NCBI RefSeq assembly: GCF_000526935.1
Contig: NZ_JAHA01000019.1
Location: forward strand, 62,001 to 126,000
Direction: 5' to 3'
Source of the DNA: Butyrivibrio sp. FCS014
GTDB taxonomy: Bacteria; Bacillota; Clostridia; Lachnospirales; Lachnospiraceae
DNA length: 64,000 nt
Below the pieces are notes generated by a model. The model did not search any database. It was not told where the DNA came from and saw only the letters and a list, made by a program, of their open reading frames with translations. The stretch's first letter is position 1. The number at the start of each line of letters is the position of its first letter. Positions 8,560-17,349 of the stretch are shown in pieces. Position numbers and translations under genes: made by a program.

Positions 8560-9756
8560 ATGCCCGATTTTCATCAATTGGAATCACTTATACCTGTAGC
8601 TCCCCTTAACCTTATTGTTATGGAGTCAGCCAAGGAGCTGGGTGAAAGTGTAGACCGTTATATTGCACAGTTCAGACATAATCTCTACAAAATGCCTGAT
8701 TCAGATCCTGCATTTCAGGGATATGTCAGGGATTCATTCCTTATAGACTATCGCCTTGACCGCTTCAGCAGCGGAGAATCCAAGGCTACTATCCTTGAGA
8801 GTGTAAGAGGTAACGACGTTTACATCCTTACCGATGTCTGCAATTACAGCATCACCTACAAGATGTACAACTATGTTAACCACAAATCTCCCGATGATCA
8901 TTATCAGGATCTTAAGCGTGTCATCGGAGCCATTACAGGCAAGGCAAAGAGAATAAATGTTATAATGCCCTTCCTCTATGAAGGCAGACAACACAAGAGA
9001 AACGGAATGGAATCCCTGGATGCGGCTCAGATGTTTAAAGAGCTTCACGACATGGGCATATCCAATTTCATTACCTTTGATGCTCACGATCCCAGAATAT
9101 CAAATGCTAAGCCTCTGGGCGGATTCGACAATTTCCTTGCATCCTACCAGTTCATGAAGGCTCTTTTGTCACATATAAGTGACCTTACCGTTGATAAGGA
9201 TCACCTGACTGTCATCTCTCCCGATGAGGGCGCCCTTGACAGAGCCGTATATTTTGCAAATGTTATCGGTGCTGATACCGGTATGTTCTATAAGCGCCGT
9301 GACTACGCTCACATCGTAAACGGCTCCAACCCTATTGTTGCCCATGAGTTCCTTGGATCCGATATCTCCGGCAGGGACGTTATCATCATCGATGATATGA
9401 TCTCCTCCGGTTCCTCAATGATCGACACAGCCGGACAGCTCAAGAACATGGGAGCAAAAAGAGTCTTCATCTGCACCACTTTCGGTCTTTTCACCGACGG
9501 TATGAAGCGCTTTGATGAGGGCTATGAGAAGGGCTATTTCGATGCAGTTATTACTACTAACCTGACCTACATGAACGATGATGTTAAGTCCCGCAAGTAC
9601 CTGTTTATCGCAGATATGGGCAAGTTCCTGGCAACCATCATCGACTTCCTTAACCACGACGCATCAATGTCCACTGTTAACATGCCTACCGACAAGATCC
9701 ATGAGATCGTCGAGAAGTACAACAACGGACTTATTGCACCTGAGCTTTACGAGTAA
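8560..9756 (+). CDS. prs: Ribose-phosphate pyrophosphokinase (PRPP synthetase), long form
   Basis: 398 residues; makes PRPP from ribose-5-phosphate and ATP for nucleotide, histidine and tryptophan synthesis. Visible signatures are the ATP/ribose region (MPFLYEGRQHKRNGMESLDA, DAHDPRI), a KRRDYA flexible-loop segment and the PRPP-binding loop VIIIDDMISSGSSMIDTA. It is about 80 residues longer than the usual enzyme, with an extended N-terminus and C-terminus, and the usual DTGGT of the loop reads SSGSS. This marks the divergent long class found in some Clostridia and Bacteroidetes. GGAGG lies 9 nt before the ATG. It is the only convincing + strand gene in the window, flanked by its own promoter and a terminator. 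Confidence 0.9.
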   Translation: MPDFHQLESLIPVAPLNLIVMESAKELGESVDRYIAQFRHNLYKMPDSDPAFQGYVRDSFLIDYRLDRFSSGESKATILESVRGNDVYILTDVCNYSITYKMYNYVNHKSPDDHYQDLKRVIGAITGKAKRINVIMPFLYEGRQHKRNGMESLDAAQMFKELHDMGISNFITFDAHDPRISNAKPLGGFDNFLASYQFMKALLSHISDLTVDKDHLTVISPDEGALDRAVYFANVIGADTGMFYKRRDYAHIVNGSNPIVAHEFLGSDISGRDVIIIDDMISSGSSMIDTAGQLKNMGAKRVFICTTFGLFTDGMKRFDEGYEKGYFDAVITTNLTYMNDDVKSRKYLFIADMGKFLATIIDFLNHDASMSTVNMPTDKIHEIVEKYNNGLIAPELYE

Positions 9757-9775
9757 TTAGCATTATCCAAGCAGC

Positions 9776-9824
9776 AAAAAACCTCTTCGAAGACTGATCT
9801 ACTCCGTCCTTCGAAGAGGTTTTC
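9776..9824. terminator. Bidirectional terminator between prs and the histidine kinase gene
   Basis: A perfect 11-bp stem, CCTCTTCGAAG (9782-9792) with CTTCGAAGAGG (9809-9819), has T-rich tracts on both sides (TTTTCTT on +, TTTTTT on -). It serves the convergent prs and kinase genes. Confidence 0.88.
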
Positions 9825-9891
9825 TTATATTTGTCACTATGCTGATGCCGCTATGTCGATTATGCCATTAAGGGCCATCATTCCGCGCCCA

Positions 9892-12399
9892 TCACTTCGC
9901 TGCCTTAAGTTTGATTATTACTTTGAACAGATCTCCGTCAAGAGCTATATCAAAGGTTCCATCCTGGGCAGTGGTAAGGTTCTTGGCTATTGAAAGTCCA
10001 AGGCCGCTTCCCTCTGTAGTCCTTGATTCGTCTCCTCTGATAAATCTCTCTGACAGCTCTGCTGCATCTATATTAAGCTCCGATGCAGAAATATTCTTGA
10101 TGGAGAATATCACCTCATCTTCGCTTCCTTCCTTCTGAAGCAGATGCATGTCCATATATACTCTGGTTCCCGGAAGGGCGTATTTGCATACGTTGTTGAG
10201 AAGATTCTCTATAACACGCCACAAATGCCTTGGATCAGCCATAACATTCATCACGGGTTCATCGGGCTTGAAAATCGGCTGAAGGTTGCTCCTTTCGAAC
10301 TTCTCATAGAACTCGCCGATGGTCTGATTTACCATCTCAACAAAGTTGATCTTGTTCATCTGTATGCTGATATTTCCCGAGCTTATCTTGGAGGCCTCCA
10401 CAAGGTCCTCGGTAAGCTGCTTGAGCTTCTGGGACTTGGCATCAAGCACTTCGATGTACTCTTTTACCCTGTCGTTGTCTATCTCCTCACGCTTAATAAG
10501 GTCCACATAGTTAATGATGGAAGTAAGGGGCGTCTTGATATCGTGAGAAACGTTGGTGATAAGATCAGCTTTAAGCTTCTCATCCTTCATGCTTGTATCA
10601 ACTGCCTTGTGAATACCGTCTCCTATGGAATTTACCGCCTCCGCAAGGTTGATATTATCTCCGTGAAGTCCTTCAGTATCTACCTTGGCCTTAACGTCGC
10701 CGTTCTTGATGTTCTCTATGACATGAATGATCCTGTCTCTGTCAAGGTTCTGCCTGTAAACATAGATTCCCACCAGCACGTCCATACATACCGCAACTAT
10801 TATGCCGGGGATCCCTGCCTTAAACAAAAGCAGATTCATGGCAACAAAAAGTACGAAGGGTATCCAGGTCCTTATGATAACATTGCCGTTATCGGTGGTA
10901 TTAACTATAAGATTCTTAAATCCTACCGACAGCGCCCTGATAAAGCTCTCTTTCCAGGCCTTCTTCTCTCTTGCCCTGCGGATAAGGGAATAAACCATGT
11001 AAAGGAATCCGATGCTGGCTACAAATGCCCCAGCTGCAAAAGCATAAGGGAAATATGAAGCCCTTACCATGCTGCCGTAGCTGCCCTGAACTTTTCCAAG
11101 AAGAGCAAAGAAAGCCGCAGGAACGGACATTATAAGAAGTCCGATTAGAACAATTCCTTCTGTGTATATCCTGCCGACAGGTGCCGCAGCTGCAGGTGCA
11201 GAAGGCCCTGCCATACCCTTTACATCATTATCCTCCGTAATCGGGCGTATTCCTGCTATATAGATGATCATCAGCACAAGATAAGCAAGAAATGCCATGA
11301 CACCGACAACGATCAGTGCGTTCCTTCCGGGCATATACTTGGTAAAGTTGCTCCTGCCCTGGATAAAAGAATCTTCTGCTCCGTAATTAGCAGTATCAAC
11401 TCCGATATAGATCTTAACCTGGTCGGGATAAGCATAGCTGTAGGACTTTACGATACTCCTAACAACATTCTCCTTGAGCTGGGTATTGGTATCATAGGTA
11501 AGCTCATAGGGGCAATAATATACGTATCTTCCGTAGTTCTTAAAAAGCTCTGATATATCAATTCCGGTAGTCTCTCCCATCAGCTCTGTTACATTGGTAA
11601 AGACCTCTGTCTTGCCGTTGATGGATCTTGTGATATAGTACCTTAAATTGGTGTTCAGATAGTCATAATACTTAAGGGCCTTGGCGTATTCCTCATAGTT
11701 ATTAAGCAGGTCTTTTGCCGACTCCTCAACATAGCTGCAGATGAGATTGTACTCTTCCCAGGATGAAACCAGGTCTTCAATGTTCTTGCCGTCCACGGTC
11801 TGATATCTGGACAAAAGAACTGTGTGCTCCCCGCCGGAAGGTACCGAATTGCCAGAAATTGCAAAATATACGCTGTTGCCCTCGATCTGTGAATTGAGGT
11901 AGGAATTCATTCCACCGGCATATCTATTGTCCTTAAGATGTGTGTAGGTGGAAAAGGTGTTGAGGAAATTAGCACTCTCCTCATCGGTAAAACTCCTGGT
12001 CTCATACTTAAATCCGCTCTGAGCCCACTTAAGAAGGTCAGACAGATAATAAACCGCAGTTACATAGTCACCGGTAAGGGCTGCTCCCCTGTTGACATAG
12101 GCCGTAACATCAATCTTCTTGCGGTCGTCGTAAAAGCCCGAGGTCTCAAGCTGTGACCTTACCGCTACATGCCTCAAAACATCCGAGATGTTATTCCCCA
12201 AAATGTTGTTGAACAGGTAGGAATCCTCGTAGCTTCTGCTGTTGTCGGATTCATAGAGGTTATAGGATGTGTCTCCGCTTAGCCCTCTTATGACTATGGA
12301 TGTGCCCGCTATGGACACGGCTGCCACAAAGGCAATACATGCGGCCAAAAGGTGCTGGATAACCCGTATGACCCGCTCTTTTTTCATACTTTTTTTCAT
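9892..12399 (-). CDS. Sensor histidine kinase with large extracellular domain
   Basis: 835 residues. An N-terminal membrane helix (about 15-38) is followed by roughly 330 residues predicted outside the cell, rich in Tyr and Asn. Next come several membrane segments (about 370-395, 425-445, 460-480, 525-565) and the cytoplasmic kinase core. The H-box VSHDIKTPLTS places the phosphorylated His near residue 619. The ATPase has an N-box ENLLNNVCKYA and a G-box EGSGLGLSIAKNL. It phosphorylates the partner regulator at 12396, whose stop overlaps this start by ATGA. The ligand of the outer domain is unknown; I did not recognise that fold. Confidence 0.92.
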   Translation of the reverse strand: MKKSMKKERVIRVIQHLLAACIAFVAAVSIAGTSIVIRGLSGDTSYNLYESDNSRSYEDSYLFNNILGNNISDVLRHVAVRSQLETSGFYDDRKKIDVTAYVNRGAALTGDYVTAVYYLSDLLKWAQSGFKYETRSFTDEESANFLNTFSTYTHLKDNRYAGGMNSYLNSQIEGNSVYFAISGNSVPSGGEHTVLLSRYQTVDGKNIEDLVSSWEEYNLICSYVEESAKDLLNNYEEYAKALKYYDYLNTNLRYYITRSINGKTEVFTNVTELMGETTGIDISELFKNYGRYVYYCPYELTYDTNTQLKENVVRSIVKSYSYAYPDQVKIYIGVDTANYGAEDSFIQGRSNFTKYMPGRNALIVVGVMAFLAYLVLMIIYIAGIRPITEDNDVKGMAGPSAPAAAAPVGRIYTEGIVLIGLLIMSVPAAFFALLGKVQGSYGSMVRASYFPYAFAAGAFVASIGFLYMVYSLIRRAREKKAWKESFIRALSVGFKNLIVNTTDNGNVIIRTWIPFVLFVAMNLLLFKAGIPGIIVAVCMDVLVGIYVYRQNLDRDRIIHVIENIKNGDVKAKVDTEGLHGDNINLAEAVNSIGDGIHKAVDTSMKDEKLKADLITNVSHDIKTPLTSIINYVDLIKREEIDNDRVKEYIEVLDAKSQKLKQLTEDLVEASKISSGNISIQMNKINFVEMVNQTIGEFYEKFERSNLQPIFKPDEPVMNVMADPRHLWRVIENLLNNVCKYALPGTRVYMDMHLLQKEGSEDEVIFSIKNISASELNIDAAELSERFIRGDESRTTEGSGLGLSIAKNLTTAQDGTFDIALDGDLFKVIIKLKAAK

Positions 12400-13091
12400 C
12401 TGGCGTCTTCCTCAATCTTGTATCCCACGCCCCACACCACTTTAAGGTATTTGGGCTCACGGGGATCCACTTCAATCTTTTCTCTGATATGTCTGATATG
12501 GACAGCTATTGTGTTGTCTGACTTATAGGCGTGGTCTCCCCAGATATTCTCATAGATTTGCTCAATGGAGTATACCTTTCCCTTGTTCTTGGCAAGGAAC
12601 GCAAGAATCTTGTACTCAATGGGGGTAAGCCTTACCACCTCATTGTAAAGGGTGCAGATCTTGGCATTATCATCGATCACAAGACCTCCGCTCACATACA
12701 CGTTCTCGGACTCAACTGCCGTTCCCAGTGTAGTGAATCTTCTGACATTGGATTTGACCCTTGCCACCAGCTCAAGAGGATTAAAGGGCTTTGTCACATA
12801 GTCATCGGCTCCGATATTGAGCCCAAGGATCTTGTCTGAATCCTCGGATTTGGCGGACAGAAAGATCACCGGTATCGTAGAAAAGCGCCTTAATTCCTTC
12901 ACCATGTGAATACCGTCAAGCTTAGGCATCATGATATCAACAATCGCCAGCTGGATCTCATTCCTGCGAAGGACTGACAATCCCTCCTCGCCGTCGTAAG
13001 CCTTGAAAACCCGGAAGCCTTCCTGCTCGAGATAGATCTCAATGGCCTCAACTATTTCTCTGTCGTCGTCACACACTAATATATTTTCCAT
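12396..13091 (-). CDS. OmpR/PhoB-family response regulator
   Basis: About 231 residues: a receiver domain with the acidic pocket CDDD, phospho-acceptor Asp52 in IVDIMMPKLDG and Lys in VTKPFNP, then a winged-helix DNA-binding domain (YKILAFLAKNKGKVYS, VHIRHIREKIE, VWGVGYKIE). I set the start at the ATG at 13091, preceded by GAGG at 5 nt, rather than the GTG at 13109 that has no ribosome binding site. It is cotranscribed with the kinase. Three copies of a CTTAAGA motif lie just upstream and may be its own binding sites. Confidence 0.94.
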   Translation of the reverse strand: MENILVCDDDREIVEAIEIYLEQEGFRVFKAYDGEEGLSVLRRNEIQLAIVDIMMPKLDGIHMVKELRRFSTIPVIFLSAKSEDSDKILGLNIGADDYVTKPFNPLELVARVKSNVRRFTTLGTAVESENVYVSGGLVIDDNAKICTLYNEVVRLTPIEYKILAFLAKNKGKVYSIEQIYENIWGDHAYKSDNTIAVHIRHIREKIEVDPREPKYLKVVWGVGYKIEEDAR

Positions 13092-13128
13092 ATCGTCCTC
13101 AACTTTCACTATTAATTAAATCATTAAA

Positions 13129-13170
13129 TTCTTAAGATTTACCGTCGAAATTTCTTAAGATTTCTTAAGA
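13129..13170. promoter_or_regulatory. Direct-repeat operator candidate for the response regulator
   Basis: CTTAAGA occurs at 13131, 13154 and 13164. The last two are exact TTTCTTAAGA repeats 10 bp apart, the spacing used by dimers of OmpR/PhoB regulators, and the first is 23 bp away. The block also forms a 9-bp inverted repeat (TTTCTTAAG/CTTAAGAAA). Autoregulation is inferred. Confidence 0.5.
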
Positions 13171-13191
13171 AATAAACGAATATTCGTTAAT

Positions 13192-14061
13192 TTAGGGTTT
13201 TATTGACAAAAAAGCGCACAAGTTGCCCCTATTCTCTCCATGAATCCTGTGGGAGAACAAAAGATCCGGGTTGCATCTTGTACAGATATCGGTGACTATA
13301 ATGTTCTCTTCCTTAATTCCTGCGGTCAAAAGAGTCATCTTTATGGCGTTCCACAGATAAAGCCTGTATTTTCCCTCGGGATACGGCACAAGGATTCCTC
13401 CATCCGCAAGTTCTTTTTCCGAAAAAGCTTCCCTTATCTTCGTCGCCACATCCTCGCCTATCTCGTAACACTCGCCGCAAATAGAGGGACCTATGGCGCA
13501 GATACAGTCTTTCGGGTCAGTGCCGTAGCACTCTTTCATCCCGGCAACAGCTCCGCCCGATATTCTACCCACGGTACCCTTCCAGCCTGAGTGCACAAGG
13601 CCAATGGCTTTATTTACCGGATCGATGATATATACCGGAGGACAGTCCGCGTGAAAAGAGCCGAGAATTATTCCGGGAACATTTGTGATAAGACCGTCGA
13701 TATCCGTGTAGTCCCGAAGCCTTGCGGGGCCTTTGCCTCTGTCTTCCTCTGTCACAACTCTTATGTTTGTTGTGTGGGTCTGGAAGGTGCAAACAAAATC
13801 ATCAAGGCTCCTTCCATGTCCCAAAGCGTCGGCGATCCTTCTGTAGTTCTCATCCACAGCCTCTTTTTCATCGCCTCTTGTATAGCTTAGGTTGCACTCG
13901 CTGTAATAGCCCTTTGAGACGCCTCCAAGCCTTGTGCTGAAGAGATGGTCAACAAATCCAAGCTCCTCTATCCTTGGAAAAACAAGATATTTAAGGCCAT
14001 TGTGATCCCTAAGCTCCATTGTCTTTTCATTTCCGTATCTTTTAATCCTGATGTTCTCCAT
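13192..14061 (-). CDS. pgeF: PgeF/YfiH-type multicopper-oxidase-like purine nucleoside phosphorylase
   Basis: 289 residues of the YfiH/LACC1 family (DUF152, formerly polyphenol oxidase). The zinc-site residues are visible: GSFHADCPP (His and Cys) and LVHSGWKGT (His), with a late CTRCNPDLLFSHR. Bacterial members phosphorolyse or deaminate purine nucleosides, and YfiH has also been reported to edit misincorporated L-Ser in peptidoglycan precursors. It is last in the rplS-distal gene run, three bases past yraN. No terminator was recognised between it and the two-component operon. Confidence 0.9.
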   Translation of the reverse strand: MENIRIKRYGNEKTMELRDHNGLKYLVFPRIEELGFVDHLFSTRLGGVSKGYYSECNLSYTRGDEKEAVDENYRRIADALGHGRSLDDFVCTFQTHTTNIRVVTEEDRGKGPARLRDYTDIDGLITNVPGIILGSFHADCPPVYIIDPVNKAIGLVHSGWKGTVGRISGGAVAGMKECYGTDPKDCICAIGPSICGECYEIGEDVATKIREAFSEKELADGGILVPYPEGKYRLYLWNAIKMTLLTAGIKEENIIVTDICTRCNPDLLFSHRIHGENRGNLCAFLSIKP

Positions 14062-14064
14062 TCT

Positions 14065-14430
14065 TCACCCCACGTAATCAAAAGCATTTTTCAGCCATTT
14101 AGCAGTAAGCGCCCCGGCATCTGCGTCCAGCGCCAAAACATCGTATCTTACCGGCGTATCAAGGTCATATCCCTTACTGTAAAGGTAGTACCGTGATACC
14201 CTGCAGATCCTCTTCTGCTTTACAATATTAACGGCGGCCTCGGGGCCGCCGAATCTGTCACTGCTTCTGTATTTAACCTCTATAAAACAGATATACTTTC
14301 CATCCCTGGCTATAATGTCGATCTCGCCGCTTTTGTTTCTGTAATTTGTTTCCATAACCTCTGCGCCATTATCCTCGATGTATTGAAGCGCCAGAGATTC
14401 ATAACCTGTACCTACACTTCTTTTATTCAA
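14065..14430 (-). CDS. yraN: YraN family (UPF0102) nuclease-fold protein
   Basis: 121 residues, typical for UPF0102. The PD-(D/E)XK-like core is visible as GEIDIIARDGKYICFIEVKYR (the Asp, Glu and Lys of the motif), preceded by GYESLALQYI. The biological role is not firmly known; the fold suggests DNA handling. The start is a TTG at 14430 with GGAG 7 nt upstream. It lies 17 bases after the FlhB-like gene. Confidence 0.9.
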   Translation of the reverse strand: MNKRSVGTGYESLALQYIEDNGAEVMETNYRNKSGEIDIIARDGKYICFIEVKYRSSDRFGGPEAAVNIVKQKRICRVSRYYLYSKGYDLDTPVRYDVLALDADAGALTAKWLKNAFDYVG

Positions 14431-14447
14431 ATCATTACTCCGAATTT

Positions 14448-14747
14448 TTATTTCCTGCTCTTGTCCTTGGCTTTGATCTTATCCATGGCATCAACAAATA
14501 CCAGAATCTCAGCCACAACCTCATAGAGCTCGGGAGGGATCATCTCACCGATCTCCAGACGTGAGAGAGTCTCCGCCAGCTTATCATCCTCGTGGACAGG
14601 GATCTTGCTCTCCTTGGCCTTCTCAATGATCTTTTCAGCCAGAGCGCCTTTTCCCGAAGCTATGACCTTGGGGGCTCCGTCTTCATTGGGATCGTAAGCC
14701 AGCGCCACCGCGGTTTTTACTTTTTCTTTTTCCTTATTGTCCGGCAT
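14448..14747 (-). CDS. FlhB C-terminal-domain-like protein (YlqH type)
   Basis: 99 residues matching only the cytoplasmic C-terminal domain of FlhB, the flagellar export switch. It has TAVALAYDPNEDGAPKVIASGKG, then IPVHEDDKLAETLSRLEIGEMIPPELYEVVAEIL. FlhB's NPTH autocleavage site is absent: the corresponding strand reads ALAYDPN. It is cotranscribed with a FliK-like gene directly upstream, the same pairing as ylqG-ylqH in Bacillus. Whether it affects flagellar export is unknown. Confidence 0.85.
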   Translation of the reverse strand: MPDNKEKEKVKTAVALAYDPNEDGAPKVIASGKGALAEKIIEKAKESKIPVHEDDKLAETLSRLEIGEMIPPELYEVVAEILVFVDAMDKIKAKDKSRK

Positions 14748-14758
14748 AAAACCTCACT

Positions 14759-16591
14759 TTAAGCCCTGGCATCAAAAGAAGCTGTGGAGATCACGGGAGT
14801 CTTCATGACATCCAGCATCTCATCCACCGCCGCATCCTGTCCGTCCATTTCATCATGGAGCTTCAGGGTAACATTCATGGAATAGCCGCGCTTTTCAAGC
14901 CTTTCATTCAAAATATGTATATTGTCATTGATAAGATCAATAACGGATTCATCAGCCACATAGAAATTCGTGGTGACCTTTGTATCAAGAAGCTTAACAT
15001 ATACATCAACGGGGCCCATATGCTCCATATCAAGGTGAAGCACGGCGCTGACAGAGCCGTCTTCACTCATCTTACTATGTTTGTTCCTGTAAACGAAAAG
15101 ATCTCCGTGAACATTCTGCCCCGTCATCTGAAGAGGCAGCTGGACATACTGGAACATCTGATTAAGCTGGTTCATGAAATCAAGATTGTTCTGCAGGTTA
15201 TTGGCAGCCTGCCCAAGCTTGGACTCCGCCCCAAGGGTATTACTGATGGTCTCCGTAAGGCCCTTTATCTGATTTCCAAGCCTCTGGTAGAGATTATCTA
15301 TATTCTCCTTCTTCTCAACATCTCCGGGTTTAAGGGTCCACTGGGAGGAGATACTGTCCTTAAGAAGCTTACTGTAATCCTCGTGGGAAAAGATATTTTT
15401 CCATACCGTCTTGTCTCCTAAGGTATTAAGATCTGACTGCTCAAAGGCCTGTGACAGCTCTTTTAGCAGCTCCTTCTGGGCAAGCTCAAGCTTTGGAGAA
15501 GACTCTCCGTTTTGGGTAAGTTTAAGGGCTTCGTTGTAGTTCTTTATGGTATCCTCGGAAATACCAAGGTTTCTTAAGTTATCAACAAATCTTGAATCTA
15601 GCTGAGGGGCCTTGGCAGAAGCATTCCCTCCGGAAGCTTCTTCCCGGACAGCATTCTGCTCAGCCTGTACATTGCCGGACTTGGCACCTTCTTCGCTTCC
15701 CTCAATCTCGCCCTGCATCGCAGCGGCTGTTTCAGGAGATTGTCCCATGGTCTCGGCCTTTGTTCCCTGTTCCTGTACCTGTTCCTGCACCGGCACCTGT
15801 TTGCCATCTGCATCGGCAGCGGGCTCCTCTGCCGCAACCTGCCCTGCAGCCTCTGCCTCTTTTCCCGAAGCTTCTGCAACACCGCTTTCAGCCATCTGTG
15901 CTCCTTCGGAAAAGAGCTTTAACACCTGCCCGTAGAGCTTTAAAGCAGCGGAATCATTTCCCGCACCTGACAGCTCATTAAAGGCTTCCGGAAGCTCATC
16001 TATGATGCTTTCCATGGCGTCAGTCACCTGGTGCTCGTAGTTCTTGTAATTCTGGAACTGCTGTATATTGTTTTCGTTGATAGGAATATTGAGGCTCTTC
16101 ATCTCAACCATGGTGGAGATTGAAGTGTTTTGATAGGTCTGAAGATTTTTGCTCATCTCAAGAAGCGCTTCCCTGTTAATGGGAAGCTGAGCTTCCATCA
16201 TATCTTTGACCATTTGGATATTGTCATTATTGATCTCAAGACCTGCAGCCGCAAGCGCCTTTAAGGTGCTCTGGTCTGCAGAGGTATTCTCATAAAGCGG
16301 TGTTATGGACACGCCCCCGGGGCCTGAAGACTTAACGTTAAAATTCAGAGTCTGGCCTTCGCGGAGGTTCATGCCGTCCTGAAGTTTGGCGGATATGACT
16401 GAATCGCCGACTTCCACATTGGCGATCTTACCGCCCTCGGTATCTGTAATTGACACAACAGTTCCCTGTATGGTGGAGCCCGTCTTAAGCTCAGGGAGCT
16501 TGCCCTGGCTCTCACTGCCGGACTGGGAAACCTCCCTGCCATCCACCATAACCTGTCTGCTCAATTGTGATACATTAGAAATTCCGTTCAT
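14759..16591 (-). CDS. FliK-like hook-length-control-type protein (YlqG type)
   Basis: 610 residues. The C-terminal 100 or so resemble the FliK/Flg_hook domain (GSVSAVLHLDMEHMGPVDVYVKL ... LNERLEKRGYSMNVTL). The N-terminus has a small beta domain (GSTIQGTVVSITDTEGGKI). The middle (about 225-335) is a low-complexity spacer rich in Glu, Gln, Ala and Gly, as in FliK molecular rulers. FliK interacts with the FlhB C-domain to switch export substrate, and an FlhB-like gene lies 11 bases downstream. No other flagellar gene is nearby. It overlaps the rnhB stop by 4 bp. Confidence 0.8.
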   Translation of the reverse strand: MNGISNVSQLSRQVMVDGREVSQSGSESQGKLPELKTGSTIQGTVVSITDTEGGKIANVEVGDSVISAKLQDGMNLREGQTLNFNVKSSGPGGVSITPLYENTSADQSTLKALAAAGLEINNDNIQMVKDMMEAQLPINREALLEMSKNLQTYQNTSISTMVEMKSLNIPINENNIQQFQNYKNYEHQVTDAMESIIDELPEAFNELSGAGNDSAALKLYGQVLKLFSEGAQMAESGVAEASGKEAEAAGQVAAEEPAADADGKQVPVQEQVQEQGTKAETMGQSPETAAAMQGEIEGSEEGAKSGNVQAEQNAVREEASGGNASAKAPQLDSRFVDNLRNLGISEDTIKNYNEALKLTQNGESSPKLELAQKELLKELSQAFEQSDLNTLGDKTVWKNIFSHEDYSKLLKDSISSQWTLKPGDVEKKENIDNLYQRLGNQIKGLTETISNTLGAESKLGQAANNLQNNLDFMNQLNQMFQYVQLPLQMTGQNVHGDLFVYRNKHSKMSEDGSVSAVLHLDMEHMGPVDVYVKLLDTKVTTNFYVADESVIDLINDNIHILNERLEKRGYSMNVTLKLHDEMDGQDAAVDEMLDVMKTPVISTASFDARA

Positions 16592-17349
16592 ACAAAGTTT
16601 CCTATAAATGATCTTCTATGTATCGGACAGGGGCCGTATTTCTTGATGGCTGCTATATGATCCGCGCTGCCGTATCCCTTGTTGGAGTCAAATCCATATT
16701 CGGGATATTGCAAGGCCATCTCCTTCATCACCCTGTCTCTTGTCACCTTGGCTATAATGCTGGCCGCCGCAATTGAAACGCTCTTGGCATCACCCTTTAT
16801 TATGGATATCTGCCGGTAGTCCTCAAGCTGCGGGATATGCACAGCATCGATCAAAAGAGCCTGTGGCTTAACCGAAAGGCTGTTAACAGCCTGTGTCATG
16901 GCTTCAAAGGTAGCCTGCAGAATATTGATCTCATCTATCCTCTCACAGGTAGCGGATCCGATCCCCACAGCTACAGCTTTGTCCATGATGACATCATAAA
17001 GCTCTTCTCTCTTTTTTTCGGATAATTTCTTGGAATCGTTTAGATACAGAATATCACTGTCTTTAGGAAGAATGACGGCAGCTGCGTAGACAGGTCCTGC
17101 CAAAGGACCGCGGCCCACTTCATCTATGCCGCACAGATACCCCAGATCCCCATACTGTTTCTCATACTTTTTCATTTCTTCTATGCGGGCTATTTCCGCA
17201 TAGAGAGCCTTCAGCCTCTTATCGGCTGTCTCAACAAGCTTACGGACTCCCGCTCTTTCATCCCCTGCAAAAGAGTCCTTGAAAGCCTTAAATTCCTCCT
17301 CACTGCTGCAGCCGGAAAGAATCTCCCTGATCTTGGTCATGGACTGCAT
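16588..17349 (-). CDS. rnhB: Ribonuclease HII
   Basis: 253 residues. The catalytic core begins near residue 70 with GIDEVGRGPLAGPV (Asp-Glu of the DEDD site), continues with NDSKKLSEKKREELY and a later LLIDAVHIP, and ends with KGYGSADHIAAIKKYGPCPIHRRSF. It cleaves RNA in RNA-DNA hybrids, including single ribonucleotides in DNA. An N-terminal extension of about 65 helical residues precedes the core, a common Firmicutes form. The start shares a base with the lepB end, so translation is coupled. Confidence 0.96.
   Translation of the reverse strand: MQSMTKIREILSGCSSEEEFKAFKDSFAGDERAGVRKLVETADKRLKALYAEIARIEEMKKYEKQYGDLGYLCGIDEVGRGPLAGPVYAAAVILPKDSDILYLNDSKKLSEKKREELYDVIMDKAVAVGIGSATCERIDEINILQATFEAMTQAVNSLSVKPQALLIDAVHIPQLEDYRQISIIKGDAKSVSIAAASIIAKVTRDRVMKEMALQYPEYGFDSNKGYGSADHIAAIKKYGPCPIHRRSFIGNFV

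Noticed and set aside
10144..11058. 304-residue + strand open frame
   Set aside because: It is opposite the histidine kinase gene; residue composition (many Ile, Tyr, His) is typical of an antisense shadow.
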